NCBI GenBank assembly: GCA_036897095.1
Contig: JAYMSP010000039.1
Span: 44,734 to 108,733 of the forward strand
Reading direction: 5' to 3'
From: Plantago elongata
Lineage: Eukaryota > Streptophyta > Magnoliopsida > Lamiales > Plantaginaceae
Length of the DNA: 64,000 nt
Below, piece after piece: positions 13,446 to 24,435 of this stretch. The translations under genes were made by a program, and so were the position numbers. Each line of letters starts with the position of its first letter. Within the stretch, counting starts at the first letter, position 1. The notes under the pieces are model-generated. The model was not told the DNA's origin. It saw nothing but the letters and a program-made list of their open reading frames with translations, and did no database searches.

Positions 13446-15350
13446 CGGTTAACCGAAAGCAATTTATCAACATGAGATTTAAATCAAGGATATAAGACCT
13501 CCTCGAATTAAACAAAGTATAATCACACTTTTAATTTTAGCTAAATCAAATAGACTTATACTGAAAAAGTGAAAGATTCCAACCAGATATAAGCAAACTC
13601 ATCCACCCCCGCTTCGAACATATGTGAACACCACCCTTTAACACTGGCCTTACTGATCAGCCACATAGACAAAATTTGGTGTGGAAGGTGCCTTTGAATT
13701 TCATGGAGTTTCGTTGATAACATTAGTTTTAAAAAAGAAAACATTATAGATTGAACGATAATGTAGACTTATTTACCCATATTTTTTGTGGTCAATATGG
13801 CCCAATTCTCTAGAATGTCATATTTCAAAAATATAATGTACAATACATGTTAAAAAAGAGCTCAACTTATGATAATTTTGAAAAAAAAAAATTATGACTC
13901 TATTTTACATACATAAATGATTGCATAAAAATCAATAAGAAAAATGATAACATATTTCACAAACGCAATATTATTATGAAATATATTTTAAATTTTGAAA
14001 ATAGAAAATTAAATTTTAAGTTGCAAATTCATGTACGATCTCTCTGAATTCTGATACAGTGTTGTTTATCTATGTCTCATCTGTCTGATGAGATGTTGAG
14101 GTAGACAAGTGTTTGTGGTTCAACGTCATTTAATTCAAAATAATGATTGAGGTACCATTTGATGATAAGGTGCCGAGAAATAAAGGAAAAACAGTACTAT
14201 AAATCGAGTCACTGTCAGTTTAGATAAGCAAGATTTGTATTGTTCGATCAATTTCTACCTGATTAAGCAAATGTACAATTAGGAATGCCGACTCAAACAC
14301 TGGTCAAACAAATTTATAAAGTTTGACTGATCAAAGTCTATTAAATATATTTTATAGTGAAATATCTACGACCTAAAAGTAAAGATTTGATATTAATATA
14401 TATAAAAATAAATATGGTACGGCTAATGATGACGTATATATTTTTCAAGGTTATGATCCAACCAACCTGTTAAGGTCTCGACGAGTTGATATAGGATAAA
14501 CTTTATATCGGTTCATGCACCTGTACGGTCGTACCATACCCGTTAAGTAGTAAATGATACTATTTTTAATAAATGTATCCCTCAAACCCCAAAACAAAAC
14601 TGTATAAATTAATTTACATGGCACAAGCATGAGAGAAATATTAAAAAATACAAAATATCATCCAAATTTAAGTCAAAGTTATCATAAGAATAAATTTTAG
14701 TATACATCTTCAACAAAATTAAATTAAATTGATGTTGATAGAGTAGATTATATACTAACTATGTATTAGGACCATCTTCAATAGTCACACCCACTAAAAT
14801 CAACATATCTCTTCCACATCAATATTTCACTCACCTTACAATCTCAACAATATTCACACTCTATTCAACTTTTCTTCTTTCATTTCTTTTAAACTTCAAC
14901 TTTTCATTTCTTATTATCCTTCATTTCATTTAAACAAAAGGAAAAATAAGACTTACATCTGTTCTATATCTTAGAACTGGTGTCAACTCTCACACTAAGT
15001 GAAACTCCGTTGGACCTACTTAGAACGTGTTAGTCCAATGCCTTGAAATCAACTGGAGTTGGTCCGAGCTAATCAAAATTTACAAGGATGCAACCCATAC
15101 AACTCTATAACATTTAAAGTTGTTGGTTTTTGTATTCTATGTCAGAAGTTTGAATCAATGGGTATTGCTTTATACTTCTTAGTATAATTAGACTTTAGTT
15201 AGAAAAAAATATTTGCAGTAGGGTATTAAATATCACATAACATGTATATAAAGGATATATAATTCATATAATAGATTTCAATGCGTAGATTTTTTCTACA
15301 CATGTTTACTAAGTTAGGACAATTAACAAGATTCGAAAAACTGTTGAGGT

Positions 15351-16213
15351 TAGGGCTGCGCAGCGTACGGATACGGATCGATCCGCATCCGTTTGACCGG
15401 AAGAAAAGTTCTATCCGTTATCCAATCCATTATGAACGAATTGGATACGGATAAATCCGCCGGATAATGGATAAATTCGACGGATATATGTCATCCAGTA
15501 GAAAAATATAAAAAATTGGAGTAGACATTACTTCCATTATTATTAACAATACTCTATCTCAAAAGGTATAGACGTTGATAAAGGTATGAAAATTCAATCA
15601 AAAATAAAATCGAATCACATATGCGAATCATAAGACAAACAAAATCAAATTGAATAGACAAACAAAATCAAATCAGAAGACAAACAAATCGAATCAGAAG
15701 ACAAACGAAATCAAATTGAATAGACAAAACATTGAAAGTGGAGGGTTGGCAGAAGGAGATCAGGAGAGGATCGGAGACAAGAGGATGCGGCCGGCGGAGA
15801 GGAGTTTATATGTCACTAGAGTAGAGCAGAATCACAGCTACAAGATAAGCTAAGGCCCTCAGAAAGTAATTAGAAGTGAATATTGAAGAGATAAATGGGG
15901 ATTGAAGTGGACGACCGACGAGCTTCGTGAAGTGAATGGGTTGCTTGAAAGACTGAGAATGAGGGCTGGAGGCAATGGAATTACATTTAGTGCAACGGGG
16001 GAATAAACATATTATATTATATTTTAATATATATATTTTTTAAATTGAACGGATAACGGATATCCGCGGATATATCAGTTTTATCCGTTTTTCACGAATA
16101 GGAAAAAATGATATTCGTTATCCGATTCGTTAGTCAACGGACCGGATCAATTCGATTCGTAAAAGCAAATATTCGGCGGATATCCGTATCCGCGGATGAA
16201 ATGAGCAGCCCTA
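15351..16213. mobile_element. Non-autonomous hAT-type DNA transposon
   Basis: The ends are TAGGGCTGCGCA on the left and the inverted TAGGGCTGCTCA on the right. They are flanked by 8-bp direct repeats GTTGAGGT (15343-15350) and GTTAAGGT (16214-16221) with one mismatch. Eight-bp target duplications and short TIRs of this kind mark hAT elements. Both subterminal regions (about 15370-15500 and 16050-16200) are packed with GGATA/TATCC motifs in both orientations, as expected for transposase-binding sites. The interior has no transposase frame; the one open frame (15650-15853) is built on a short ACAAAATCAAAT-type repeat. An autonomous partner elsewhere would be needed for movement. Confidence 0.85.
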
Positions 16214-16576
16214 GTTAAGGTCATATCTATCTATATCATATTACACAGGGAATTCCGTCATCTTATTGTTAAACCGGTCGGGTTCTATACAACCCGAATT
16301 TAAATTCATTCGAAATAATAAAAGTCCAGGCCCGAGTTAAAGATATATACTCGAACCAGTTACGTGACTTCGTAACACAAGACCCGGCCAACATTTTATA
16401 GATAAGTTTGTAAAATATACGTTTTTTAGGTAGGGGGCGCAGGATTGCATGGTGGGTGCCAAGAAAATTACCATAACATATAAAATTATATCTGCAAAAT
16501 AATATTCCATCCAGATCAGATTTAACTTAATGTGGCCCAAACATAAATTGTAAGAGACTGAATATAATAAATAATA

Positions 16577-16894
16577 CTCCATGCGTCCCAAGTTGAACTT
16601 CCCGTGACCCCGGATACAAGTTTGAAGAAAAAACTGAATAAAGTAGAAGAGAAGGTGATAAGATTTTTGTGTTTATTTTGATTATCTTGGATCTTCATAT
16701 CGATGTGTACTTAACTGTTTGAAAATGAGTTAAAGTTTTCGGTTCCAAAAGTAGGAGATATAGTATAAATTAGGGGGAAGTAAATAAAGCAGGAGTGGAA
16801 TTTTCTATTTAAGGGATGGGAAGATGAAGTTGTGACGAACCAAAATTAAATAACCAAAATGAAATACGAAAAAATGAAGTTGGGACGGAAGGAG
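16577..16894. mobile_element. Stowaway-like Tc1/mariner MITE
   Basis: Termini are CTCCATGCGTCCCAAGTTGA on the left and the inverted CTCCTTCCGTCCCAACTTCA on the right, flanked by TA dinucleotides at 16575-16576 and 16895-16896. This fits the CTCCCTCCGTCCC terminus of Stowaway elements. At 318 bp it is non-coding. Confidence 0.85.
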
Positions 16895-17639
16895 TAATAA
16901 AGTATGCAATAAATTGAATAAACTACCAGATATCGTGAAAATATATGATAGATGATAAATAAAGAAATAAATAGATTCATTTAAGTTGTGTGAAGTTGAT
17001 TGAGATGTTTCAAAATCGAATGCAGATGTTGAATTCGGGAACTCTTGTGCGTTTTGTAGGAAGCCAACATACTATTTTGGAGTTGTTGGGAGCCAACTAT
17101 ATAAAGTGTATTATAATATTTTTTTTATATTTGATTCGAGTTTGAGGGATACAGTTTATTTTACAAAAAATAGCATGTATCAGTTGTTATTTAACGGGTG
17201 GAGTATATGCTATCTCTATCTGCGGGGTTCTGAACAAGTTCAACTTGGATCCTATCACTTACAAAACAAATCCAACATGATGAGTCGTATTTTACACTAT
17301 TATAGTTATTATAAAAACTAGAATAGTCTTGGATGTTAGATAATGATTGACGTTATTTGTAAATTTTATTGTCTCGATTAATTCATCTATTTTATTTATT
17401 ATTAAAAGTAACTATATTGTGGCGTCGCCACGTGTTAGTACTAGTAAATTGTAAAGTGCAGTCTTGTAATGATATATATGGACATGTACTAAAGTTATAT
17501 CTGGAAAATAAATTGATATTTTTAAATATGCATACAATATTTTCATAAAAAAATAGTACATGTACAATATAAATTATATTGGTAATAGTAAGTCAGTAAG
17601 TCTTTATGCAGCTATGATAGGGAAGACTGAAGGGTTTTT

Positions 17640-17876
17640 GTATAATAAACTGGTTGAGTTGTATGTTTTTGAGTATCTACTGGTGTTGAGCTTGGGGATT
17701 AGTGGTACTTTCGGTTGTAATTGGTTTTTGGTTTAAGTTCTAGTCGTGGTTTAAGACTTGCTCTTTGGTTAGGATGTTATGTTTTTTCTATTTCCTTTGT
17801 ACTTGTTTGGTTGAGAGTATCATTTGTGCTTTTAACTTTTATTTATAAATTTTCCGTTTAAAAAAAAAGAAAAAAG
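17640..17876 (+). repeat. Probable 5'-truncated LINE 3' end with A-rich tail
   Basis: GT-rich non-coding text containing TTTCCTTTGTACTTGTTTGG ends in TTTATTTATAAATTTTCCG followed by an A-rich run. This resembles plant L1 3' ends and the tail at 58430-58690. The left boundary and target duplication are not resolved. Confidence 0.4.
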
Positions 17877-18689
17877 AAAATAGTTTTTAAAACGATGGTG
17901 TATAAATATTTATTTAAAGACGAATACATATAATAAAAAAATAATCAATAAGATATTATTCAAAAAATATATAATATTAACATTAGTATTTTTTTATTTT
18001 ACGACATAATTCATATTATTAATTACATGGACGTTTGGGTTAATAATACTAAGGTTTCATAAATAACATCTATAGTTTATAGACGAGTTATATAAGGATC
18101 ATTTCTCGTTAAACTTGTTCATGAACTTTATGTTATCTTTTGGGGGGAAATAAAAAACTCGTCAATGTTATAGACCATTTACGTTACATTGCATTTAAAT
18201 CATGACTTGTTTACTTACAACATTATATTAATGCAGTAATTTCTAAATTACAACATTATATTAATTCATATTGGGTATTTTTAATCTTAATACTATTAGC
18301 CAAAGTCTTAAAAAAGGGGATATTTTTCTAAAATATAGTAAAGTCATAATTTTTTTTTCTTTCACGGTTGATGGGTTTTAGCGGTATAACCTGTCGAGTT
18401 TCTTAAAAAACTGCCGAGACACACATTTTTTATTATGATCTTAATAGGTTATGTTATGATTTTAAGTTGTTAATATTAAAAGTTTCAATTACAGTTTTAA
18501 CGTATTCTATTAGTTTTTTAAGATATTATATAATGATTTTAATGCGTCGGCAATGTATGTTTTCAGTTACAGTTTTAATCCTCTTCTGTTAATTTCTAAA
18601 CATATAATTTGATGATTTTAAGGACCTATGTGATATTTTTATGTTAATTTGTTATAGTTTAAAGTGACAATCTAATACATTGATTAAAC

Positions 18690-19920
18690 AACCATTAAAC
18701 AAGTCTAAAAGTTTAAGATAAGCCATTAAAATAACAATAAACAAGCTTAAAATAAGATACTTGAACATTAACCATCCAAATATTTGGAACATTTATTATC
18801 GGAGAAAAAATTACAATAAATGTTCATTCGACGATTTTTATGCAAATACTTGCTAAAATAAACTTATTTTTCATATCAAACTTGGTGACCTTCAGTTTTC
18901 TATCTCTTATTGCATGTGCTTGTTGCTCGATATCGCATTGATAACTTTGAGAGAACTATCATTCAACTTGATGTCACCACCACACATGCATAAAACATTC
19001 ACTGACTTTGATAAAACCACAACGACTCTCATTAGAACTATCATATTGGTACTTAGAAACAAAGAAGAAATGTCACATGCTAAAAACAACAATATTGATG
19101 CGTAAAACCATAATAATGCATTTTAAAACTATAACAAAGCAGAAATACGCAACACAAGCTAAAAATAAGTGACATTAATACATAAACTATAAATGTTCCT
19201 CTTAGTACAATGACAAAATATCTGCAAATAAATATATCATAAATATTTTGTCGAAGCTAAAACACTAACGTTCATTGTTTAAAATTACAACAATATGTCT
19301 TATGATTATAACATATGCTAAAAACAATAACATGCAGCTAGTCAAAATAAGATAAGTACAATAGTGCATCTTAAAATCACAAAAAAAACTTTTAAAACTA
19401 AGCACACGTGCATGCAACACAAGTTAAAAATAACAACGGTGATTCTTAACACATAATAGTGCATCTCAAAACTATAACAATGCCTTCTAAAACTATAACA
19501 AAGTATTTGTAAAATTCGAATCATAATTATTTCACCATAGACTAAAAACACCAACGTTGTTGTTTAAATCTACAATAATAGATCTTGAAACTATAACATT
19601 TGCATTTAATCCATACCATGTGGAAACATTCAACCTAGGCTATAAAACGACAATATTCATACTTAAAACCATAATAGTATACTCTGAAACTATAACAATG
19701 TCTCTTACAACTATGACAAAACATTTGCAAAAATTAAAACGTCAAATGTCAAAAACACTAACGTTGCTACTTAAAACAACAATGATAGGTCTGAAAACTA
19801 TAACAACGATACTTAAAACTAAAACATATTGAAACGTAAACATAAGGTAAAACCATAACAACGATGCTTACAACTATAATACCGACTCTTAAAACCATAA
19901 CAAATCACCTGATTACGAAA
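18690..19920. repeat. Field of degenerate ~19-bp repeats (CTTAAAACTATAACAATG type)
   Basis: The motif (C/T)TTAAAAC(T/C)ATAACAA(T/C)G and variants recur many times with variable spacing. Longer shared blocks also recur: AACACAAGCTAAAAATAA near 19150 and AACACAAGTTAAAAATAA near 19415, and AAAACACTAACGTT-type blocks near 19258, 19545 and 19750. It may be an ancient, decayed satellite or transposon interior. Confidence 0.55.
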
Positions 19921-20159
19921 TTCAATTTCACTGTACGATTTTCTGATCATAAATCAGATTTCAGATCTAAAACCAGATATGGAAATATGAGATCTAAAAT
20001 CACGAAAAACGACAACTAAAAGGTCAAATTTCACTTCAGATTGAGATTTCAATAAAAAAACAAGATGAATTTGTTGATTTGAATATTATAACAATTGAAT
20101 TTGAAAATTCGACAAGATCCGGCATAAATCAGGTGAAACTAGAGAGATAGAGAGAGAAA

Positions 20160-20290
20160 TTGATTGGTAGAACCGATTGCTCCGGCAAAATTGAATCCGA
20201 CGGAGTGAGGGCGGCGACGGTTCCGGCCTCCGGTGGAGTGATGGGTGGAAGGAGGGAGGAGGAATGAGCGGTTTGCATGTTTCTATCTCT
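20160..20290. other. Short GC-rich patch of unknown origin
   Basis: A run rich in CCGG, GGCGGCGACGG and GGAGGAAGG stands out from AT-rich flanks about 400 bp upstream of FANCL. On the minus strand it is CT-rich like a leader sequence. I find no convincing coding frame; it could be a captured gene fragment or an old promoter. Confidence 0.3.
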
Positions 20291-20688
20291 AGAGTTTTTG
20301 TATAGCGAGAATGATTGTTGAGTTTTTTAAATTATTGTGAGTGAATGTATTGTTATTTAGGTATTTATACAAAGAATAATAACTGATTTATTAAGTGTTT
20401 CTGAATGATTTTTTCTATAAAATCAAATTTCCTTATAGATTAAATTCTTTCCCCTCATACTACAATTACTCATAAAATTTTGTAACAATAGGTCTATAGC
20501 TAGAATTTTCGGCACTTTTCACCTATGTTTGGGCATATAAACCAGATGGCCCATTTGTTTTCGTTAGTCCATATTCATCCATGATCAATGCACAGCCCAT
20601 ATTTGCATAGGTCCACGACTCTTCTTCCTTTTACTCTCCCAGTAGTTTGCTGGTATTTTTTGGTGAAGTTTTTGGCACCATTTCGAAG

Positions 20689-23600
20689 ATGAACACAACA
20701 AGCAAGGTAACTTTCCGGAAACGTTTTCTGCTGTGAAAATTATGACATGGTATTTCAATTTCAGCTGTTCTGTTTCGTAGAAATCTATTAACCACAGTAA
20801 ACCCGACGAGCTGACGGTTTCATCTTCTTTTTCCAAAAGGATTTACTCCGAGGTAATTTACTTACTTCCTCACTCTATTTCAAGACTTATGATTCTCTCT
20901 GGTTTCCGTCGTGTTTGTAGTGATGGCTTAGCATTCTAATTTTGTGCTCAATGCGACAGCTACTGAAACTAAACGCTATTTTATGGCACACGATGCTGTG
21001 TTACTTCACAGTTAATGCTGTAGTTAAATTGTTCTTTCTTTTCTTTTGAAACGACAAATGTGACTCGAAACAACTGAGTTTTGTTTCGTTGTCGTAGTTA
21101 AATTGTTCTTGATTATGGGTTGTTGAAAAGACTCCACCTTTTTGAGTCTGTAGTTTTCAAAACAAATTGATGTGGCTATATGATTGAAAAAATTGTCAAC
21201 TGTTCGGTTACACATTCCCATCATGGTATCAGTACCTTTTTCCTTGTAAAATTTTGAAGTTTCAACATTGGATGATGAGCTTGCTTAGTGAAGTAGTATA
21301 TGTTAGTTAATAGTTTATAACCTTAGTTTGTGCTCAATGCAGTGAAAATAAATTGCAATTTATAACAATCGTTTGTTCACTTCAAAGTTGAATGACATTT
21401 GAATACTCTATATAAGTTGTTCTTGGTAATGGGTTTACTGAATAGAATGGAGCTTTTCCAGTCTTTCTAATGATTTGAAAAGAAATCGAATGTTTCAAGT
21501 AGAAAGAAAGTTTAAGTGTTTCATCAGGAGTTGTTTTACGACCATGGGAACATTTAAAACCATTTTCTTGATACAACCTGAAGATTTGATGGATAAGTTC
21601 TGCATGTTTGTAGGTGGAAGAGGTTGGTTGGGAAAACTTAGTGAAGTTGGGAGAAGATATGAGATTTCTTAGTTTCCGCGTCCTGTAAGTTGATTTGAAG
21701 CTATCCTTGCTTTTAGAAACCTGTAGATACCACCTTCACTGATAAAAGGAAATTTTGTTAATATTAGTTTCATCCAGATGATGCTTCTTATCAAGTGTGC
21801 CTAAAATGTTTTCAGTGGCTTATGGTACTTGGTTTAGGGACAATAAGGGGAGAGAACATATTCTTGAGGTATCTTTGGATAATAGCTATCCTAAGTGTCC
21901 ACCTTCGATATCAGCGGTTTGTTCTCTTCTCTCATTGACATCTTAATTATGTTGCAAGTGTATGGTGAGCTTATGTAGGTATCTTTGTAGGACATACCTT
22001 ACAATTTCAATCTCGAGTGGACGCCGAGCTCAAGGCTAAAAGATGTTGTCCCACAATTCCGTGAGGTATTTAGTGCATGTCGCATTTCTGACTGTGGCTC
22101 TTGCATTCATAATGAGTTTGTCTTCCTCTCACGGAGACTCTATTGTGCTCAGCATTTGGATAAACTTCAGCATCTGTGGTCGACCTTGGATTGCATTGAT
22201 CAGACCTTTTGGGTCACTGCCCCAGAACATTCACGTTTTGGGATCACATACCGTCAAATTAGCATAGGTTAACAGTTATTAGATGCATTCCTTTGCTTTA
22301 TGCCTTTCTCTCCTGTGTTTTCCTTGTTACATTCCCTTTCTTATACCAACGGAATTTATTCTGTATTTGTGAAGGGAACGATTGCTATATCATGTTGTTT
22401 GTCAACGCGTCTGATCCGCTGTCTCTGCCAGAGTAGGATTCTCATTAATTCATATTCCTATCTTTTCTTCATAATCATGTCTTACGCGACTTCCATTTGC
22501 TGATGAAACTATTAATATCATAGGTGTCGCTTTTTGGGTTCAGATGATAAAGTCAATGTGCTCATGGGAATTTGGAGGAGAAATTCCAAAAGATGGTATA
22601 CTACTATACTTGATCCAAGCCTCCCTTACCATTAGCTTCTTCTCTGATAGTACTGTATTATTTCCCCCCTGCTCCGGAAAATAGGTCTAACGACAAATCA
22701 TTTCCTGAGAACCTCGAATGCATTTTTGGCATTCAGTTCCCACCACCACCACATGTCCGAAATGACGAGGCGCAGGTTGAATGTGGCATTTGTTATGCTC
22801 AATATCTTCCCACGGGTAAATTTTTGATTAATTTTTATTAGGCCAATTTACATCTGACCACCTTTTTTAGATGGTCCATAAATATTTGGGTCCTATCGTT
22901 TCATAATTTATGTTCAAAGATAAACTTTGAACTGAAATAAATAAATATTTACAATGAAGTCCAAAAGTCAAACTTGAAGAGACATAGTGTGCAATATTTA
23001 TTTTCTTTTCTCTTTTCTTTAATTAATATATTTTCTTTTCCCTTTTCTTTAATTATTGAATTATATTTTTCCTTTTCTTTAAATAATTCTTTTGCTTTAT
23101 CATTTTTTATCAATTCTGAAAATTACAAACAAGCTCATCATCTTTTCAAATAGAAGGGCTTTGAGTTTTCAAAAACCTCAAACAAATCCCTAAAATTTCA
23201 ATCCATGTCAAAATACTTCAAATCAATCAAAAATAGCTCAATCTATATTAGAAGCAGCTCTGATCTGGAAAAGGCTCGAGCAGCTCCGTCGGAGCTGCTA
23301 ACTCCGACAAAGCTCGTTTAGCAGCTCCTATCATAGAGCGTCTTTAATAGACTACGACGGACGGAGCTGGTTTAGCAGCTCCCATCGGAGCTTCTTTAAC
23401 AGCTCTGTCGGAGCTGTTAAAATAGCTCCAATCGGAGTTGTTTCCGTAATTGGAGAAAGAAAGAAGAAAAAAGACAACACGAAGAAGAAAAGAGAGGAAG
23501 ATTGAGAAGAAAAGATATGAAGATAAAGAAGATGGAGAAATAAAAGAAATGTTTCATTTTTTATTTTTAAATATAATAATTAAAAGAAAAGTTTTATTCC

Positions 23601-24278
23601 TTAATAATTAATAAAAAATTTTAAAGAAATATTTTAATAAAGGGGTAAAGATACATTTCACGTAAAGTCAAACTTTTTATCTGAAAATGAACCTCATCTT
23701 AAATTATAAAATGATAATGACCTAATCATTTACACACTATCTAGAAAGTTGGTTGAATATAAATTTCCCTTGTCTATTATATAGGACTATAGGTTATGCG
23801 AGAGATGCAAAAGAGTATAATACTACATACTGGTATCTTTCACATAGACTGGCATATAGTACGTACGTATGAATGGCTGTGTCTGTTCTTTAACTTTCTG
23901 CTTTCCCCATAGATGATGAGCTTGGTGCAGCGAGTGGAAGTGCAACTGATTACACATGTGAAAATGGACACTGCAAGCGCGCTTTCCACAGTATATGTCT
24001 TGCGGATTGGCTACGCTCCATCACGACTACAAGACAGTATGTTACATTCCTCTGATATTATACTGGCACCCAGATTCACAGCTTTCCGACTCATGTTTCT
24101 TATAATCCCGTTGTGATAGGCAACTTGTAAACTTGTAATTTAATTTCATTTACCAATTTACTATCTGGATCCCTGGACATAATCCCCATTCTCCCATTGT
24201 AGGTCATTTGACGTTCTGTTTGGAAACTGTCCATACTGTTCAGATCCAGTTGCTGTCAAAATTAGTACCAAGAAGTAA
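20689..24278 (+). CDS. FANCL: FANCL, Fanconi anaemia RING-type E3 ubiquitin ligase
   Basis: Exons: 20689-20706 and 20781-20852 (tentative), then 21614-21684, 21838-21916, 21991-22065, 22153-22267, 22375-22432, 22524-22595, 22685-22815, 23913-24036 and 24203-24278, all phases continuous; 296 residues. EEVGWENLVKLGEDM and YPKCPPSISADIPYNF match the central UBC-RWD part. The C-terminal RING/PHD-like domain has ECGIC (Cys220, Cys223), Cys246, Cys251, His256, Cys259 and NCPYC (Cys281, Cys284); the stretch around DWLRSITTTRQSFDVLFG is diagnostic. FANCL monoubiquitinates FANCD2/FANCI in interstrand-crosslink repair. The first two exons are the weak point: the strong acceptor at 20763 leads into an in-frame stop, so I used the TAG at 20778-20780. 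Intron 9 carries a transposon. The family call is firm; the N-terminus is not. Confidence 0.92.
22841..23769. mobile_element. Long-TIR (MULE-like) non-autonomous element inside FANCL intron 9
   Basis: The first ~100 bp (from GGCCAATTTACATCTGACC) match, as an inverted copy, the last ~100 bp (ending AACCAACTTTCTAGAT on the opposite strand), including shared AGAT..GT...TAAAT, GGTC..ATC.TTT.ATAATTTA blocks. TIRs this long suggest a Mutator-like element. The flanks give only an imperfect 9-bp match (7 of 9: TTTTTATTA versus TGTCTATTA), so the exact border is uncertain. The interior carries a cluster of CAGCTCC/GGAGCTG palindromes at about 23260-23450. It makes up most of an intron of about 1.1 kb, and both splice sites remain intact. 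Confidence 0.65.
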
Positions 24279-24320
24279 CTGTCTTACTACGACAAGAATT
24301 AATAACACAACCACACGAAG

Positions 24321-24435
24321 GTAAGTCGTATTTTCTCTTTTCTCTTTTCTCTTTTCTCCTTTCACGTTTCTTACTTTTGATTGTCCCATTCTTTCATTCT
24401 TCCGCTAAATATCACCATGGAACTATTAACTTCAG
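24321..24435 (+). other. Possible intron in the FANCL 3' UTR
   Basis: GAAG|GTAAGT about 43 bp after the FANCL stop is followed by a pyrimidine-rich TTTTCTC microsatellite and TTCAG at 24431-24435. The sites are consensus, but nothing coding confirms use. The distance from stop to junction is below the ~50-55 nt usually needed to trigger nonsense-mediated decay. Confidence 0.4.

Larger units (their letters stand above)
12499..15342. other. Gene-poor AT-rich intergenic DNA
   Basis: Apart from the PRCP promoter side and a CAGTT-family repeat at 13306-13445, I see no gene and no clear element. Open frames are short and lack motifs. Confidence 0.5.
16897..20688. other. Gene-poor stretch before FANCL
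   Basis: Contains a probable LINE tail (to 17876), a field of degenerate CTTAAAACTATAACAATG-type repeats (about 18690-19920) and a short GC-rich patch (20160-20290). I find no supported gene. Confidence 0.45.

Noticed and set aside
15650-15853. 67-codon frame inside the hAT element
   Set aside because: It is made of a short repeated ACAAAATCAAAT-like unit and has no transposase motif.
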